Position numbers and translations under genes: made by a program. DNA of 64,000 bases from Clostridia bacterium. GTDB taxonomy: Bacteria; Bacillota; Clostridia; Oscillospirales; Acutalibacteraceae. Numbering within the stretch: position 1 is the stretch's first letter; every line of letters begins with the position of its first letter. Positions 1 to 8,451 of the stretch are shown one piece after another. A model generated the notes under the pieces. It saw only the letters and a program-made list of their open reading frames with translations, was not told the origin of the DNA and searched no databases. The DNA lies in assembly GCA_017410605.1 (NCBI GenBank), contig JAFQQN010000017.1, positions 90,975 through 154,974 of the forward strand. Reading direction: 5' to 3'.

Positions 1-536
1 TTCATTTAAGTAAGGAGCATTTAGAGGCTCTTTTTGGTAAAGGCTATGAGCTTACCCCAAAGAAAAACCTTTCTCAGCCCGGTCAGTTTGCCTGTGAAGA
101 AAGGGTAACCGTTGTTGGTTCTAAAAAAGAACTTGCCGGTGTTTCTATTTTGGGTCCTGTTCGCCCTGATACACAGGTTGAGCTTTCTTTAACCGATGCT
201 CGTTCTATTGGTGTAGCCGCCCCTGTTCGTGAATCCGGCGATGTTAAGGGTAGCGGAAGCTGTAAGCTTGTTGGTCCTTGCGGTGAGGTTGAGCTTAAAG
301 AGGGCGTTATCGCCGCAAAGCGTCATTTACACCTTACCCCCGAAGATGCTACAAAATTTGGCCTTGAGGATTGTCAGGTTGTTAAGGTTCAAATTAATAC
401 CGACGGCCGTAGCCTTATTTTCGGCGACGTTGTTGCCCGTGTTAGCCCCAAATATGCCGCCGCTATGCATATTGATACCGACGAATCTAATGCTGCCGGT
501 ATTGCAGGTGCTTTAGACGGTATTATTCTTGATTAA
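1..536 (+). CDS. pduL: Phosphate propanoyltransferase, PduL type (5' truncated)
   Basis: Open from the window edge (first full codon at base 3) to TAA at 534-536, so the N-terminus is missing. PduL-family enzymes transfer an acyl group between CoA and phosphate (acetyl- or propanoyl-phosphate), and in Clostridia often serve as phosphotransacetylase in acetate formation. Both zinc-binding PduL motifs are visible: the fragment opens with His-Leu-Ser followed by KEHLEALFG, and a second AKRHLHLTPEDA lies near the middle. GPVRPDTQVELS and the D-x-GI-x-AP-R pattern are also typical. No microcompartment shell gene is visible, so housekeeping acetate metabolism is more likely than a BMC role. The stop overlaps the hemW start (TAATG). 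Confidence 0.9.
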   Translation, partial: HLSKEHLEALFGKGYELTPKKNLSQPGQFACEERVTVVGSKKELAGVSILGPVRPDTQVELSLTDARSIGVAAPVRESGDVKGSGSCKLVGPCGEVELKEGVIAAKRHLHLTPEDATKFGLEDCQVVKVQINTDGRSLIFGDVVARVSPKYAAAMHIDTDESNAAGIAGALDGIILD

Positions 537-1651
537 TGAATTCTAATCTAGGAATTTATGTACATATTCCATTCTGCCTTTCAAAGTGCGCCTATTGTGA
601 TTTTTATTCTTTAGGCTACAGCAGCCAAGTGGCAGAAGATTATACTAACAGACTTTTGTCAGAAATTGATCGGTGGGGTGCCAAACTCAGGCGCCCTGCC
701 GACACTTTGTATTTTGGCGGAGGAACCCCAAGCTTGCTCCCGGCTGAGAGCATAAAAAAAATCATTTGCCGTTGTAAAGAAAGCTTCGGGCTGGATAAGG
801 CCGAAATAACTGTAGAAATTAACCCTGCTGATAACCTTGAGGAATGGCTCTGTTCGGTGGCCGCGGCTGGGGTTAACCGTGTTTCGGTGGGTGTACAAAG
901 CGGAATAGATGACGAACTTGTTTTATTAGGCAGAAGACACACGAGGGCAGATGTTTTAAAAACGGTGGAGAACATAAAAGCGGCGGGAATAGAAAACTAT
1001 TCTATTGACCTTATGCTTGGCATACCGGAGCAGACAAAAAAAAGCCTTGATAAATCAATAGATTTTGCATTGTCTTTAGAGCCGAAGCATATTTCCACCT
1101 ACTTATTATCTTTAGAAAAAGGCACACCCCTTTATGACAACAGAAATAACCTTCAAATTCCCTCGCAAGACCGGTCGGCCGAGTTTTATCTTCAAACCTG
1201 TCACCGCCTTGAAGAGAACGGGTATGAAAGGTATGAGATTTCTAATTTTGCTAAGAACGGTAACATATCAAAGCATAATACAAAATATTGGATTTTAACC
1301 GATTATTTAGGGTTGGGTCCGGCGGCTCATTCTTTAATAGAGGGTAAAAGGTTTTATTATGACAGAAATTTAGAATATTATATTAAAGCCCCCAAAGAAG
1401 TTTTTGAGGGTGACGCCGGCGGAATAGAGGAAAGCCTTATGTTGGCTCTTCGCCTATCAAAGGGTGTGGATTTTAGTGCCTTTGCCAAGAAAAACCCCAA
1501 CATTAATTTTGAAAAGGCAATAAAAAAAGCCCACCTTTTTAAAAAGATGGGACTACTTCAAAAAAAAGGTGAAAGCTTTAGCCTTACAAACCGTGGTGCA
1601 GTGGTTTCTAACTCGGTTATTACCGAGCTATTATTAGCTTTAGAAAACTAA
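536..1651 (+). CDS. hemW: HemW-like radical SAM heme chaperone
   Basis: 371 residues. The radical SAM cluster motif C-x3-C-x2-C is at residues 14-21 (HIPFCLSKCAYCDF), followed by a GGGTPS glycine loop and a C-terminal HemN-type domain. The length and short N-terminus fit HemW, a heme-binding protein thought to deliver heme, rather than oxygen-independent coproporphyrinogen oxidase HemN; the two are often confused in annotation. ATG at 536 overlaps the upstream stop by one base, implying translational coupling with the PduL gene. In many Firmicutes hemW precedes hrcA-grpE-dnaK-dnaJ; here that operon lies far away on the other strand. Confidence 0.9.
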   Translation: MNSNLGIYVHIPFCLSKCAYCDFYSLGYSSQVAEDYTNRLLSEIDRWGAKLRRPADTLYFGGGTPSLLPAESIKKIICRCKESFGLDKAEITVEINPADNLEEWLCSVAAAGVNRVSVGVQSGIDDELVLLGRRHTRADVLKTVENIKAAGIENYSIDLMLGIPEQTKKSLDKSIDFALSLEPKHISTYLLSLEKGTPLYDNRNNLQIPSQDRSAEFYLQTCHRLEENGYERYEISNFAKNGNISKHNTKYWILTDYLGLGPAAHSLIEGKRFYYDRNLEYYIKAPKEVFEGDAGGIEESLMLALRLSKGVDFSAFAKKNPNINFEKAIKKAHLFKKMGLLQKKGESFSLTNRGAVVSNSVITELLLALEN

Positions 1652-1659
1652 AAATAAAA

Positions 1660-1690
1660 CAGCCGCCCTAAAATGGCGACCGTTTAGTTT
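1660..1690. terminator. Imperfect hairpin between convergent hemW and xre
   Basis: CGCC and GGCG pair around CTAAAAT, extended through two mismatches to CAAA/GTTT arms, with T-rich sequence on both flanks. It fills the 32-base gap between convergent genes, so a weak bidirectional terminator is the likely role. The stem is imperfect. Confidence 0.4.
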
Positions 1691-1980
1691 TCGTCATAGT
1701 TTAAAATTTTTTCTGCATCGCGAACAAGTTTTTTAAGACCGCTTAAAACCTCTTTAGGCAGAGCAGTTTTATTGGTGTTTTGAACACCTAAAAGCTCGTC
1801 ACAGGTAACGCTATAATAAGAAGAAAGCTTTATTAGAAAATCAAGCCCACATTCTCTTATACCCTTTTCATAGTGGGAAAGGAGTGCTTGTGAAACACCA
1901 AGGTCAATGGCTGCCTGTTTTTGTGATATGCCCTTAGATTTTCTTAAAGATGAAATTATTTCGGGAAATTTGCAGTTCAC
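1684..1980 (-). CDS. XRE-family transcriptional regulator
   Basis: 98 residues starting at GTG (1980) after a GGCAGGTGG ribosome-binding site. Residues 8-65 form a Cro/CI-type helix-turn-helix (RKSKGISQKQAAIDLGVSQ, then LLSHYEKGIR), followed by a short lysine- and leucine-rich tail with no effector domain. Such small proteins usually bind inverted repeats as dimers. Its own promoter carries a TACAAAA/TTTTGTA repeat between the -35 and -10 boxes, so autoregulation is likely. The gene is divergent from the histidine phosphatase gene and the two may share the control region. The regulated process is unknown. Confidence 0.85.
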   Translation of the reverse strand: MNCKFPEIISSLRKSKGISQKQAAIDLGVSQALLSHYEKGIRECGLDFLIKLSSYYSVTCDELLGVQNTNKTALPKEVLSGLKKLVRDAEKILNYDEN

Positions 1981-2012
1981 TTACACCACCTGCCTTTCTA
2001 ACAAAAATCGAC

Positions 2013-2044
2013 CTTAAACAACAAAAAACTCCGCTTTGAGCGGA
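2013..2044 (-). terminator. Terminator-like hairpin in the xre 5' UTR
   Basis: Read on the minus strand, CCGCT-CAA-AGCGG is followed by AGTTTTTT. It lies between the xre promoter and start codon, in the direction of xre transcription, so it may act as an attenuator. On the plus strand it has no T-run. Confidence 0.45.
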
Positions 2045-2055
2045 AAAGCAAAGAC

Positions 2056-2084
2056 ATTATAATACAAAATATTCCTTTTGTAAA
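2056..2084 (-). promoter_or_regulatory. xre promoter
   Basis: On the minus strand, -35 TTTACA (2079-2084) and -10 TATAAT (2056-2061) are separated by 17 bases, a near-consensus sigma-A promoter for the XRE gene. Confidence 0.75.
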
Positions 2085-2106
2085 TAGGAAAAATATACAA
2101 ATTGTA
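2063..2106. promoter_or_regulatory. Candidate XRE operators (TACAA-type inverted repeats)
   Basis: TACAAAA at 2063-2069 and TTTTGTA at 2076-2082 are perfect 7-base arms with a 6-base spacer, placed exactly in the xre promoter spacer. A related palindrome TACAAATTGTA lies at 2096-2106, towards the divergent gene. The assignment to the adjacent XRE protein is inferred from position and dyad symmetry. Confidence 0.5.
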
Positions 2107-2136
2107 AACTGTTTTTTTGACCAGGAGGAACAAAAA

Positions 2137-2790
2137 ATGAGAACCTACAAACTGCATTTAATAAGGCATGGAATGACCGAGGGCAATGTGAATGGACAAT
2201 ATATTGGGGTGACCGATATTTCAATTACTACTAATGGTATAATTGAGCTTAACGACCTTCGTGAGAAGGGGATTTACCCAAAATGCGGTCTTGTTTTTTC
2301 GAGTCCTATGATAAGAGCAACCGAAACGGCAAAAATAATTTTTCCTGACCAGGATATTATAATAAACGACAATTTAAGGGAAATAGATTTTGGTGAATTT
2401 GAGGGAAAAACCGCAGACGAGCTTAAAGACAGAGAGGATTATACTAAGTGGGTGTCGGGCGAACTTGCCGCCGCGCCCGGCGGCGAAGCTACTATTGAGT
2501 TTGCAACCCGTCTTTGTACCGGAATAGGACAGATAGTTCGCCGTATGATGGATGAAGAGGTTTATTCTGCCGGTGTTGTTATGCACGGCGGCGCAATAAT
2601 GACATTGCTTAGCGTTGCGGCTGTACCAAGACGAAGAATGGCACAGTGGGCCTGTGGCAACGGCAGAGGCTATACCATTAGAATAACACCTTCCCTTTAC
2701 CAGAAAAGCGGAATTTTAGAGGTTATAGGGGAAATACCTGATGGAGAGGCAAATTTAATTACCGGCAAACAAAAAGAAATAATGCAATAA
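2137..2790 (+). CDS. Histidine phosphatase family protein
   Basis: 217 residues with the phosphoglycerate-mutase/acid-phosphatase fold. The catalytic motif LIRHGMTEGN is at the N-terminus (His at about residue 10), a second conserved region FSSPMIRATETA follows, then REIDFGEFEG and the late catalytic histidine in VVMHGGAIM. The substrate cannot be assigned: relatives include cobalamin-pathway CobC-type phosphatases, broad-specificity phosphatases and mutases. The ATG at 2137 follows a strong AGGAGGAA site. It is divergent from xre, which may regulate it. Confidence 0.85.
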   Translation: MRTYKLHLIRHGMTEGNVNGQYIGVTDISITTNGIIELNDLREKGIYPKCGLVFSSPMIRATETAKIIFPDQDIIINDNLREIDFGEFEGKTADELKDREDYTKWVSGELAAAPGGEATIEFATRLCTGIGQIVRRMMDEEVYSAGVVMHGGAIMTLLSVAAVPRRRMAQWACGNGRGYTIRITPSLYQKSGILEVIGEIPDGEANLITGKQKEIMQ

Positions 2791-2819
2791 TATAATTTTT
2801 AAAAACTTTAAAAAAGCGC

Positions 2820-2848
2820 TTGACAAATGTTAGGTGCTGTGATAAAAT
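2820..2848 (+). promoter_or_regulatory. infC operon promoter
   Basis: TTGACA at 2820-2825 and TAAAAT at 2843-2848 are separated by 17 bases. The promoter lies just after the histidine phosphatase gene and before a long structured leader for infC-rpmI-rplT. Confidence 0.8.
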
Positions 2849-2854
2849 ACCTAA

Positions 2855-3010
2855 GACAATAAAGCAGAACAACCGACCGTTCTCACCCTCAGGTTTACTA
2901 AAAGGGTTAATAAAAAACGCTTTGGCACCCTTGTGTGCTCATTAGTGTTTATTTATTGTGTTTTCGCACGGACGGTTATTTTGGCTGTCCGTGCTTTTAA
3001 TTTTAAGATC
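2855..3010 (+). promoter_or_regulatory. L20-type ribosomal leader with intrinsic attenuator before infC
   Basis: About 165 bases separate the promoter from the infC ribosome-binding site. The distal part is a terminator: GCACGGAC (2966-2973) pairs with GTCCGTGC (2987-2994), followed by TTTTAATTTT. Upstream AACCG sequence can compete by pairing with CGGTT inside this hairpin. In Bacillota, infC-rpmI-rplT is classically controlled by L20 binding such a leader and favouring termination. Position, gene order and terminator support that assignment; the exact covariance-model fit was not tested. Confidence 0.75.
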
Positions 3011-3026
3011 TTGGAGGTGCTTTACA

Positions 3027-3545
3027 ATTAGCATTAAAGAGTTGACCATTAACGAGGATATCAGGGAAAAAGAGGTTCGTGTTATTGATACAGACGGTTC
3101 TCAGCTTGGCATTTTGAAAATTGAAGATGCACTGAATGCCGCCTACGCAAAAGATTTAGACCTTGTTTGCCTTTCTCCCAACACTACACCTGTTGTTTGT
3201 AAAATTATGGACTATGGTAAGTACCGCTTTGAACAGACAAAGCGCGAGAAAGAAGCAAGAAAAAATCAAAAGGTTATTGAGCTTAAAGAAATTCGCTTAG
3301 GCCTTAGCATTGATACTCACGATTTTGAAACCAAAGGCAATCATGCAAAACGCTTTTTGCAAGACGGCAATAAGGTTAAGGTTTCTATCCGTTTTCGCGG
3401 CCGTGAAATGGGCCACCCCGAAATTGGCTTAGATACTATGAACCGCTTTGCAGAATATTGCTCTGATTTTTCCGTGGTAGAAAAACCTGCGAAAATGGAA
3501 GGCAGAAATATGCTGATGTTTCTTGCACCCAAGACTTCAAAGTAA
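3027..3545 (+). CDS. infC: Translation initiation factor IF-3
   Basis: IF-3 binds the 30S subunit, prevents premature 50S joining and checks initiator tRNA and start codon. The reading frame continues upstream to a GTG at 2958, but that lies inside the attenuator hairpin. The family start pattern (SIKELTINEDIR) and GGAGGTG at 3013-3019 point to ATT at 3027, 7 bases downstream, giving 172 residues. AUU initiation is a known autoregulatory device of infC, since IF-3 discriminates against its own start codon. Both IF-3 domains are present with the lysine-rich linker (KREKEARKNQK). First gene of infC-rpmI-rplT. Confidence 0.95.
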   Translation: MSIKELTINEDIREKEVRVIDTDGSQLGILKIEDALNAAYAKDLDLVCLSPNTTPVVCKIMDYGKYRFEQTKREKEARKNQKVIELKEIRLGLSIDTHDFETKGNHAKRFLQDGNKVKVSIRFRGREMGHPEIGLDTMNRFAEYCSDFSVVEKPAKMEGRNMLMFLAPKTSK

Positions 3546-3577
3546 TTAATTGTAACTTTTTTTAGGAGGAAATAAAA

Positions 3578-3775
3578 ATGCCGAAAATTAAAACTCATAG
3601 TGGCGCAAAAAAGCGTTTCAAGCTTACTAAAACCGGTAAGGTAAAACGTGCACATGCATACAAATCTCACATTCTTAACAAGAAAACCACAAAGCGTAAG
3701 AGAAATCTCCGCAAGACCGTAGTTGCTAATGTAACCAACGTTGCAGCGGTTAAAAAGATGATTCCTTATAAATAA
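3578..3775 (+). CDS. rpmI: 50S ribosomal protein L35
   Basis: 65 residues, very basic, beginning [15 protein letters not shown], the standard bL35 start, with [14 protein letters not shown] in the middle. Strong AGGAGG site upstream. Second gene of the infC operon, so controlled by the same L20-type leader and translationally placed between IF-3 and L20. Length and sequence are normal for the family. Confidence 0.97.
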   Translation: MPKIKTHSGAKKRFKLTKTGKVKRAHAYKSHILNKKTTKRKRNLRKTVVANVTNVAAVKKMIPYK

Positions 3776-3797
3776 GAAGTAACGGAGGTAACGAATA

Positions 3798-4157
3798 ATG
3801 GCTAGAATTAAAGGCGCTATGATGACGCGCAAAAGAAGAAAAAAAGTATTAAAGCTTGCTAAGGGCTATTTTGGTGCTAAGTCTAAGCTTTTCAAGACAG
3901 CTAAAGAAGCTGTTATGAAATCCGGCAACTATGCTTATATTGGCCGTAGACTTAAAAAGCGTGATTTCCGCCGCTTGTGGATTACTCGTATTTCTGCCGC
4001 CGCAAAGCTTAACGGTATGAATTACTCCACATTTATGAACGGTCTTAAAAAGGCTGGTATTGAAATGAACCGCAAGATGCTTGCTGACCTTGCAGTTAAC
4101 GATGCCACAGCTTTTGCAGCACTTGTAAAAAGCGCAAAGACTGCTTTGGAGAAATAA
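3798..4157 (+). CDS. rplT: 50S ribosomal protein L20
   Basis: 119 residues, normal for bL20. The N-terminal basic extension ([16 protein letters not shown]) threads into 23S rRNA during early 50S assembly and the globular C-terminal domain follows ([16 protein letters not shown]). In Bacillota L20 is also the repressor that binds the leader upstream of infC, closing a feedback loop on this operon. Followed immediately by a strong terminator. Confidence 0.97.
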   Translation: MARIKGAMMTRKRRKKVLKLAKGYFGAKSKLFKTAKEAVMKSGNYAYIGRRLKKRDFRRLWITRISAAAKLNGMNYSTFMNGLKKAGIEMNRKMLADLAVNDATAFAALVKSAKTALEK

Positions 4158-4164
4158 TTTTTGT

Positions 4165-4197
4165 TCGCCCGGGAAACGCTTCTCGGGCGGCTTTTTC
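4165..4197 (+). terminator. rplT terminator
   Basis: CGCCCG (4166-4171) pairs with CGGGCG (4184-4189) followed by CTTTTT. It ends the infC-rpmI-rplT transcript. Confidence 0.85.
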
Positions 4198-4241
4198 ATT
4201 TTTGCTATACTGATTTTTTATAAAAAAGGGCGGTGTGTTTT

Positions 4242-5012
4242 GTGATTACAGCTAGAGATAATCCTAAAATCAAAAGGGTAGCAATGCTTGTTTCTTCTGC
4301 AAAAAAAAGAAGAAAAGAGGGTGTTTTCGTTCTTGAGGGCAGTCGCCTTTGCGGTGAAGCCTTAAGGGAAAACATTACCGTAAACGAGCTTTATTACACA
4401 AACCGCGCCCTTTTGGAACACCACTCTCTTATTGATGAGTTAAAGAGTAAAGCATTATTTTATAGCGAGGTGTCACAGTCTGTTTTTGAAAAAATTTCCG
4501 ACACCGATTCTCCTCAAGGGATATTACTAACCTTTTCTTTCAAAGAAAACAAGAAAGAGATTAAAACCGGCAAGTGGCTTGCCTTTGAAAGTGTGAGTGA
4601 TCCATCTAACCTTGGTGCCGCCGCCAGAACGGCAGAGGCCTTAGGCTTTGGTGGAATATTGCTTTCAAAGACGGGTGTAGACCCATATTCACCAAAATCA
4701 CTAAGAGCTTCAATGGGGGCACTTTTAAGGCTACCGGTAATTGTAGCAGAAGATTTTGAAGGTGAAATTAACCGATTGAAGGAAGAGGGCTTTAATATTA
4801 CCGGCACGGTGGTAGAAAGCACCGCCCTTAAAATTAATGAACTATCTTTCGGGGAAAAAGAGGTTGCTGTTATTGGCAACGAAGCCAATGGTCTTACAGA
4901 AAAAATGAAGAAAATTTGTGACCGCCTTGTTACAATCCCTATGTCGGGTAGGGCAGAATCCCTTAATGCAGGGGTAGCCGCCGCCATAGTAATGTGGGAG
5001 ATGGTTCGATGA
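4242..5012 (+). CDS. TrmH/SpoU-family RNA 2'-O-methyltransferase
   Basis: About 256 residues. An N-terminal substrate-binding domain of roughly 95 residues (RDNPKIKRV, RRKEGVFVLEGSRL) is followed by a SPOUT knot domain with motif 1 SDPSNLGAAARTAEALGFG, motif 2 VIGNEANGL and motif 3 RAESLNAGVAAAI. It methylates a ribose 2'-OH in rRNA or tRNA using SAM; the target nucleotide cannot be read from sequence. GTG at 4242, 8 bases after AAGGGCGG, is preferred over an in-frame GTG at 4233. The stop overlaps the dprA ATG (ATGA). The frequent pairing next to rplT suggests 23S rRNA but this is inference. Confidence 0.88.
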   Translation: MITARDNPKIKRVAMLVSSAKKRRKEGVFVLEGSRLCGEALRENITVNELYYTNRALLEHHSLIDELKSKALFYSEVSQSVFEKISDTDSPQGILLTFSFKENKKEIKTGKWLAFESVSDPSNLGAAARTAEALGFGGILLSKTGVDPYSPKSLRASMGALLRLPVIVAEDFEGEINRLKEEGFNITGTVVESTALKINELSFGEKEVAVIGNEANGLTEKMKKICDRLVTIPMSGRAESLNAGVAAAIVMWEMVR

Positions 5013-6253
5013 GCGAAAATAAAGATAATGTTTTTTACTATCTTTGGCTACAAAAGCTTATAGGCGTAGGAAGTAGTAAGCTCAGGGATATTATAGAATA
5101 TTTTGGGTCTGCTAAAGAGGCTTTTCTTGCAACCGAGGCGCAGCTTAATGAAAGCAATATTTTTTCAAAAAGAGAGATTACTTATCGCCAGAGAATTTCT
5201 GAAGATGATATTAAAGCGGTTATAGATTACTGTCAAAAGAGCAATATAAGAATAATTACACCCGAGGACGAAGAGTACCCTGAATGCTTTAATTTGATTG
5301 AATCGCCGCCCACGGTTATTTTTGCCAAGGGACAAAAACTTGATATGTCGGTTCCGCATTTTGGCATTGTGGGAAGCAGAAGGGCCGATGATTTTGGTAA
5401 AAAAGCGGCTTTTTCTTTGGCTGCAAGGCTTTCTCTTTCGGGGTTTACCATTGTCAGTGGCGGCGCCCTTGGTGTAGACAAAATGGCCCACTTGGGTGCT
5501 ATAGCTTCGGGTAAAAGTACAGTGGTTGTTATGGGTTCGGGCATTGACAGTGACTATCTTAAAAGTAATGCAGGTTTAAGAAAAAAGGCCTTAGAAAAAG
5601 GAACACTTATAAGTGAATTTTGGCCAAAATCTTCTGCTGTAAAATTTAATTTTCCCATTAGAAACAGGCTTATTTCGGCACTTTCGAGCGGTGTCGCGGT
5701 AATTGAGGCAGGGTGTAAAAGCGGTGCTTTAATTACGGCGTCATATGCTATGGAACAGGGTAAAGAAATTTTTGCAATGCCCGGCAGTATAAACGATAAA
5801 AACTTTGAGGGAAATAATAACCTTATAAGGGACGGTGCTATTCCCCTTTTAACAGTTGAAGACATTCTTGCGGTATATTCGGGAAGGTTTGAAGATAAAA
5901 TAACATATAACAATCTTCTTACCTCTTCTGTAAAAAGTGTGCTTTATAAGTATTTGGAGAAAGAAAAAAATACTACAACCGGAAATACAGCCAAAAAGAA
6001 AAAGGCAGACACTTGTGAGGCAACAGATAGAGTGTCAGACAATACGCAAGCAGCACCGGTTATGCCTAAAGAAATAAATGCCTGTGAGGTTGCACGTAAA
6101 ATTTATAATGCCTTTAAAGAAGAAACCGAAATGGCAGATGTTTTGTCTTTAAGAAGCGGTGTTACGGGTGCAACTTTTATTGCTGCCGTTACAGAGTTAG
6201 AGCTTAAAGGCTATATTAAGGCAGTTCCTGTGGGAAGATATAAAAGATTATGA
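5009..6253 (+). CDS. dprA: DNA-processing protein DprA
   Basis: 414 residues from ATG 5009, with TGGGAG 8 bases upstream; a longer frame from 4994 has no ribosome-binding site. An N-terminal SAM-like helical region (LIGVGSSKLRDIIEYFG) precedes the Rossmann-like LOG/DprA core with GIVGSRRADDFG, SGGALGVDKMAH and MGSGIDSDY. A lysine/threonine-rich linker leads to a C-terminal winged-helix domain (ARKIYNAF to the end). DprA loads RecA onto incoming single-stranded DNA in natural transformation, but is kept in many Clostridia with no demonstrated competence. The dprA-topA order is common in Firmicutes. Confidence 0.94.
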   Translation: MSENKDNVFYYLWLQKLIGVGSSKLRDIIEYFGSAKEAFLATEAQLNESNIFSKREITYRQRISEDDIKAVIDYCQKSNIRIITPEDEEYPECFNLIESPPTVIFAKGQKLDMSVPHFGIVGSRRADDFGKKAAFSLAARLSLSGFTIVSGGALGVDKMAHLGAIASGKSTVVVMGSGIDSDYLKSNAGLRKKALEKGTLISEFWPKSSAVKFNFPIRNRLISALSSGVAVIEAGCKSGALITASYAMEQGKEIFAMPGSINDKNFEGNNNLIRDGAIPLLTVEDILAVYSGRFEDKITYNNLLTSSVKSVLYKYLEKEKNTTTGNTAKKKKADTCEATDRVSDNTQAAPVMPKEINACEVARKIYNAFKEETEMADVLSLRSGVTGATFIAAVTELELKGYIKAVPVGRYKRL

Positions 6254-6303
6254 TTTTTTAAAACCTTTCTATTTGAAATTAGTTTTTGAGAAGGAATGAT
6301 GTT

Positions 6304-8451
6304 ATGTCAAAATTGGTGATTGTTGAGTCCCCCTCAAAAATCAAAAGTATAAAGAAAACCCTTGGCCGTGGTTACAACGTTATGGCATCTAAGGGTCATA
6401 TAAGAGATTTACCAAAATCTAAGCTTGGTATTGATGTTGAGGATAATTATAAGCCTCAATACATTAATATGAGCGATAAAAAAGATGTTATTAAAGAACT
6501 TAAAGAGGCCGCCAAAAAAAGCGATATGGTCTATCTTGCAACCGACCCTGACCGTGAGGGTGAGGCTATTTCCTGGCATTTAGCTCAGATTTTAGGTTTA
6601 GATATGAATGAGAGCAACCGTGTTTGCTTTAACGAAATCACAAAAAGCGGTATAGAGGCCGGAATGAAAAATCCCAGACAGTTAGATTTAAGTCTGGTAG
6701 ATGCACAACAGGCTCGTCGAGTTTTAGACAGAATAGTTGGCTATAAGCTTAGCCCTTTCCTTTGGAAAAAGGTTAAAAGGGGTCTTTCTGCCGGACGTGT
6801 TCAGTCGGTGGCCTTAAGGCTTATTGTTGACAGAGAAGAAGAGATAGAGGCCTTTAATTCGGAAGAATATTGGACTATTGATGCTAATTTTAAAAAGGAT
6901 GAGGGTGGGTTTACTGCTCATTTTCATGGCACCGCTGACGGAAAAAAGGTTGATCTTTCATCTGAGGCCGACGTTAACAAGGTTTTGAGTGAACTTGAGG
7001 GCTCACAGTACGAAATTAGTGAGGTTAAAAAATCTAAACGCAATGTTCAACCCGCGCCCCCCTTTACAACTTCAACACTTCAGCAGGAGGCCGCAAGAAA
7101 GCTTAATTTTACAGGTCAGCGCACTATGAGTATTGCCCAACAGCTTTATGAGGGTGTTGATGTTGACGGTAGCGGAACAACCGGTCTTATAACCTATATG
7201 AGAACAGACTCTCTTAGAATTTCAGAAGAGGCAAGAGGGGCAGTTACTGCCTATGTTACCGAAAAATACGGTCAAAAATATCTTCCCGAAAAACCCAGAT
7301 ATTTTAAGAGTAAGTCTTCGGCACAGGATGCTCACGAGGCCATTCGTCCTACAAATATTTTCTTAACCCCTGAAAAGGCAAAATCCGCACTCTCTTCAGA
7401 GCAGTTTAAGCTTTATAAGCTTATTTGGGAAAGGTTTATTTCAAGCCTTATGGCTGTTTCGGTTAACAATGTTGTAAGTGTCAGCGTTACTACCGACCAA
7501 TATATGTTTAAGGCAACCGAAACCACTGTTGCGTTCGACGGTTTTACTGTGCTTTACCAAGAGGGAAAAGATAGTGAGGAAGAAAAAAGCGATTCCTTGC
7601 CTAAGCTTTCAAAGGGTGATACAGTAACCTTAAATGGGCTTGAACCAAAACAACACTACACACAGCCACCTGCAAGGTACACAGAATCTACCCTTATTAA
7701 GGCGCTGGACGAAAACGGTATAGGCCGACCCTCTACCTATGCGCCTATTATAAGCAATATTCTTTCTAAGGAATATATTGAGCGTGTTCAAAAGTCTTTT
7801 AAACCTACCGTACTTGGCAGGGTTGTTACCAAGCTTATGATAGATTATTTTCCAAATATTGTTGATGTTAAGTTTACCGCAAATATGGAAAACAACCTAG
7901 ATATGGTTGAAAAGGGAAATGCTAAGTGGGTTAAGGTTGTTGATGATTTTTACGGCGATTTTGAATCAACCCTTGAATCAGCAGAAAAAAGTCTTGAGGG
8001 TCAAAGGGTTAAAATTCCCGAAGAGGAAACCGATGTTGTTTGTGAGCTTTGCGGAAGAAAAATGGTTGTAAAAAGCGGAAGATTCGGGAAATTCTTGGCC
8101 TGTCCCGGTTATCCCGAATGTAAAAATGCTAAGCCTATGCCTGAGGACGAGGTTAAAGAGCCCTGTCCCAAGTGTGGCGCAAAGCTTCTTAAAAGAAAGT
8201 CTAAAAAGGGAAAGACCTTCTACGGTTGCTCTAATTATCCCGAGTGCGATTTTGCCGCCCCGGGAATACCCACCGGAGAGGTTTGTGAAGAGTGCGGCAG
8301 CTTTATGCTTAAGGGAACAAGGGGTAAAACCTACTGTATAAACAGTGATTGCCCCACCCGTGTGGCTCTTAGAGAAAAGGCTGCAGCCAAAAAGGGCGGG
8401 GCTAAAAAGAAAACCTCGCGTACAACAAAAAAGGTAAAGACCAATGAATAA
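6304..8451 (+). CDS. topA: DNA topoisomerase I (type IA)
   Basis: 715 residues from ATG 6304, which follows AGAAGGAATGA; the upstream in-frame codon at 6286 has no such site. The TOPRIM domain starts KLVIVESPSKIKSIKK and has the metal-binding DPDREGEA. The active-site tyrosine is Y298 in GLITYMRTDS. Three zinc-ribbon repeats occupy the C-terminus: four-cysteine units beginning CELCGRKM, CPKCGAKL and CEECGSFM, then a lysine-rich tail. It relaxes negative supercoils by single-strand passage. It overlaps trmFO by 8 bases, so the two are translationally coupled. Confidence 0.97.
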   Translation: MSKLVIVESPSKIKSIKKTLGRGYNVMASKGHIRDLPKSKLGIDVEDNYKPQYINMSDKKDVIKELKEAAKKSDMVYLATDPDREGEAISWHLAQILGLDMNESNRVCFNEITKSGIEAGMKNPRQLDLSLVDAQQARRVLDRIVGYKLSPFLWKKVKRGLSAGRVQSVALRLIVDREEEIEAFNSEEYWTIDANFKKDEGGFTAHFHGTADGKKVDLSSEADVNKVLSELEGSQYEISEVKKSKRNVQPAPPFTTSTLQQEAARKLNFTGQRTMSIAQQLYEGVDVDGSGTTGLITYMRTDSLRISEEARGAVTAYVTEKYGQKYLPEKPRYFKSKSSAQDAHEAIRPTNIFLTPEKAKSALSSEQFKLYKLIWERFISSLMAVSVNNVVSVSVTTDQYMFKATETTVAFDGFTVLYQEGKDSEEEKSDSLPKLSKGDTVTLNGLEPKQHYTQPPARYTESTLIKALDENGIGRPSTYAPIISNILSKEYIERVQKSFKPTVLGRVVTKLMIDYFPNIVDVKFTANMENNLDMVEKGNAKWVKVVDDFYGDFESTLESAEKSLEGQRVKIPEEETDVVCELCGRKMVVKSGRFGKFLACPGYPECKNAKPMPEDEVKEPCPKCGAKLLKRKSKKGKTFYGCSNYPECDFAAPGIPTGEVCEECGSFMLKGTRGKTYCINSDCPTRVALREKAAAKKGGAKKKTSRTTKKVKTNE

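Noticed and set aside
1..536. Bacterial microcompartment locus suggested by PduL
   Set aside because: No shell protein or other pdu/eut gene is in the window; PduL also serves in ordinary acetate metabolism.
2958..3026. GTG start giving IF-3 a 23-residue N-terminal extension
   Set aside because: These bases form the attenuator hairpin, there is no ribosome-binding site before them, and the extension is hydrophobic and unlike IF-3.
5009..6253. Proof of natural competence from dprA
   Set aside because: DprA is kept in many bacteria without known competence and no com genes are present here.
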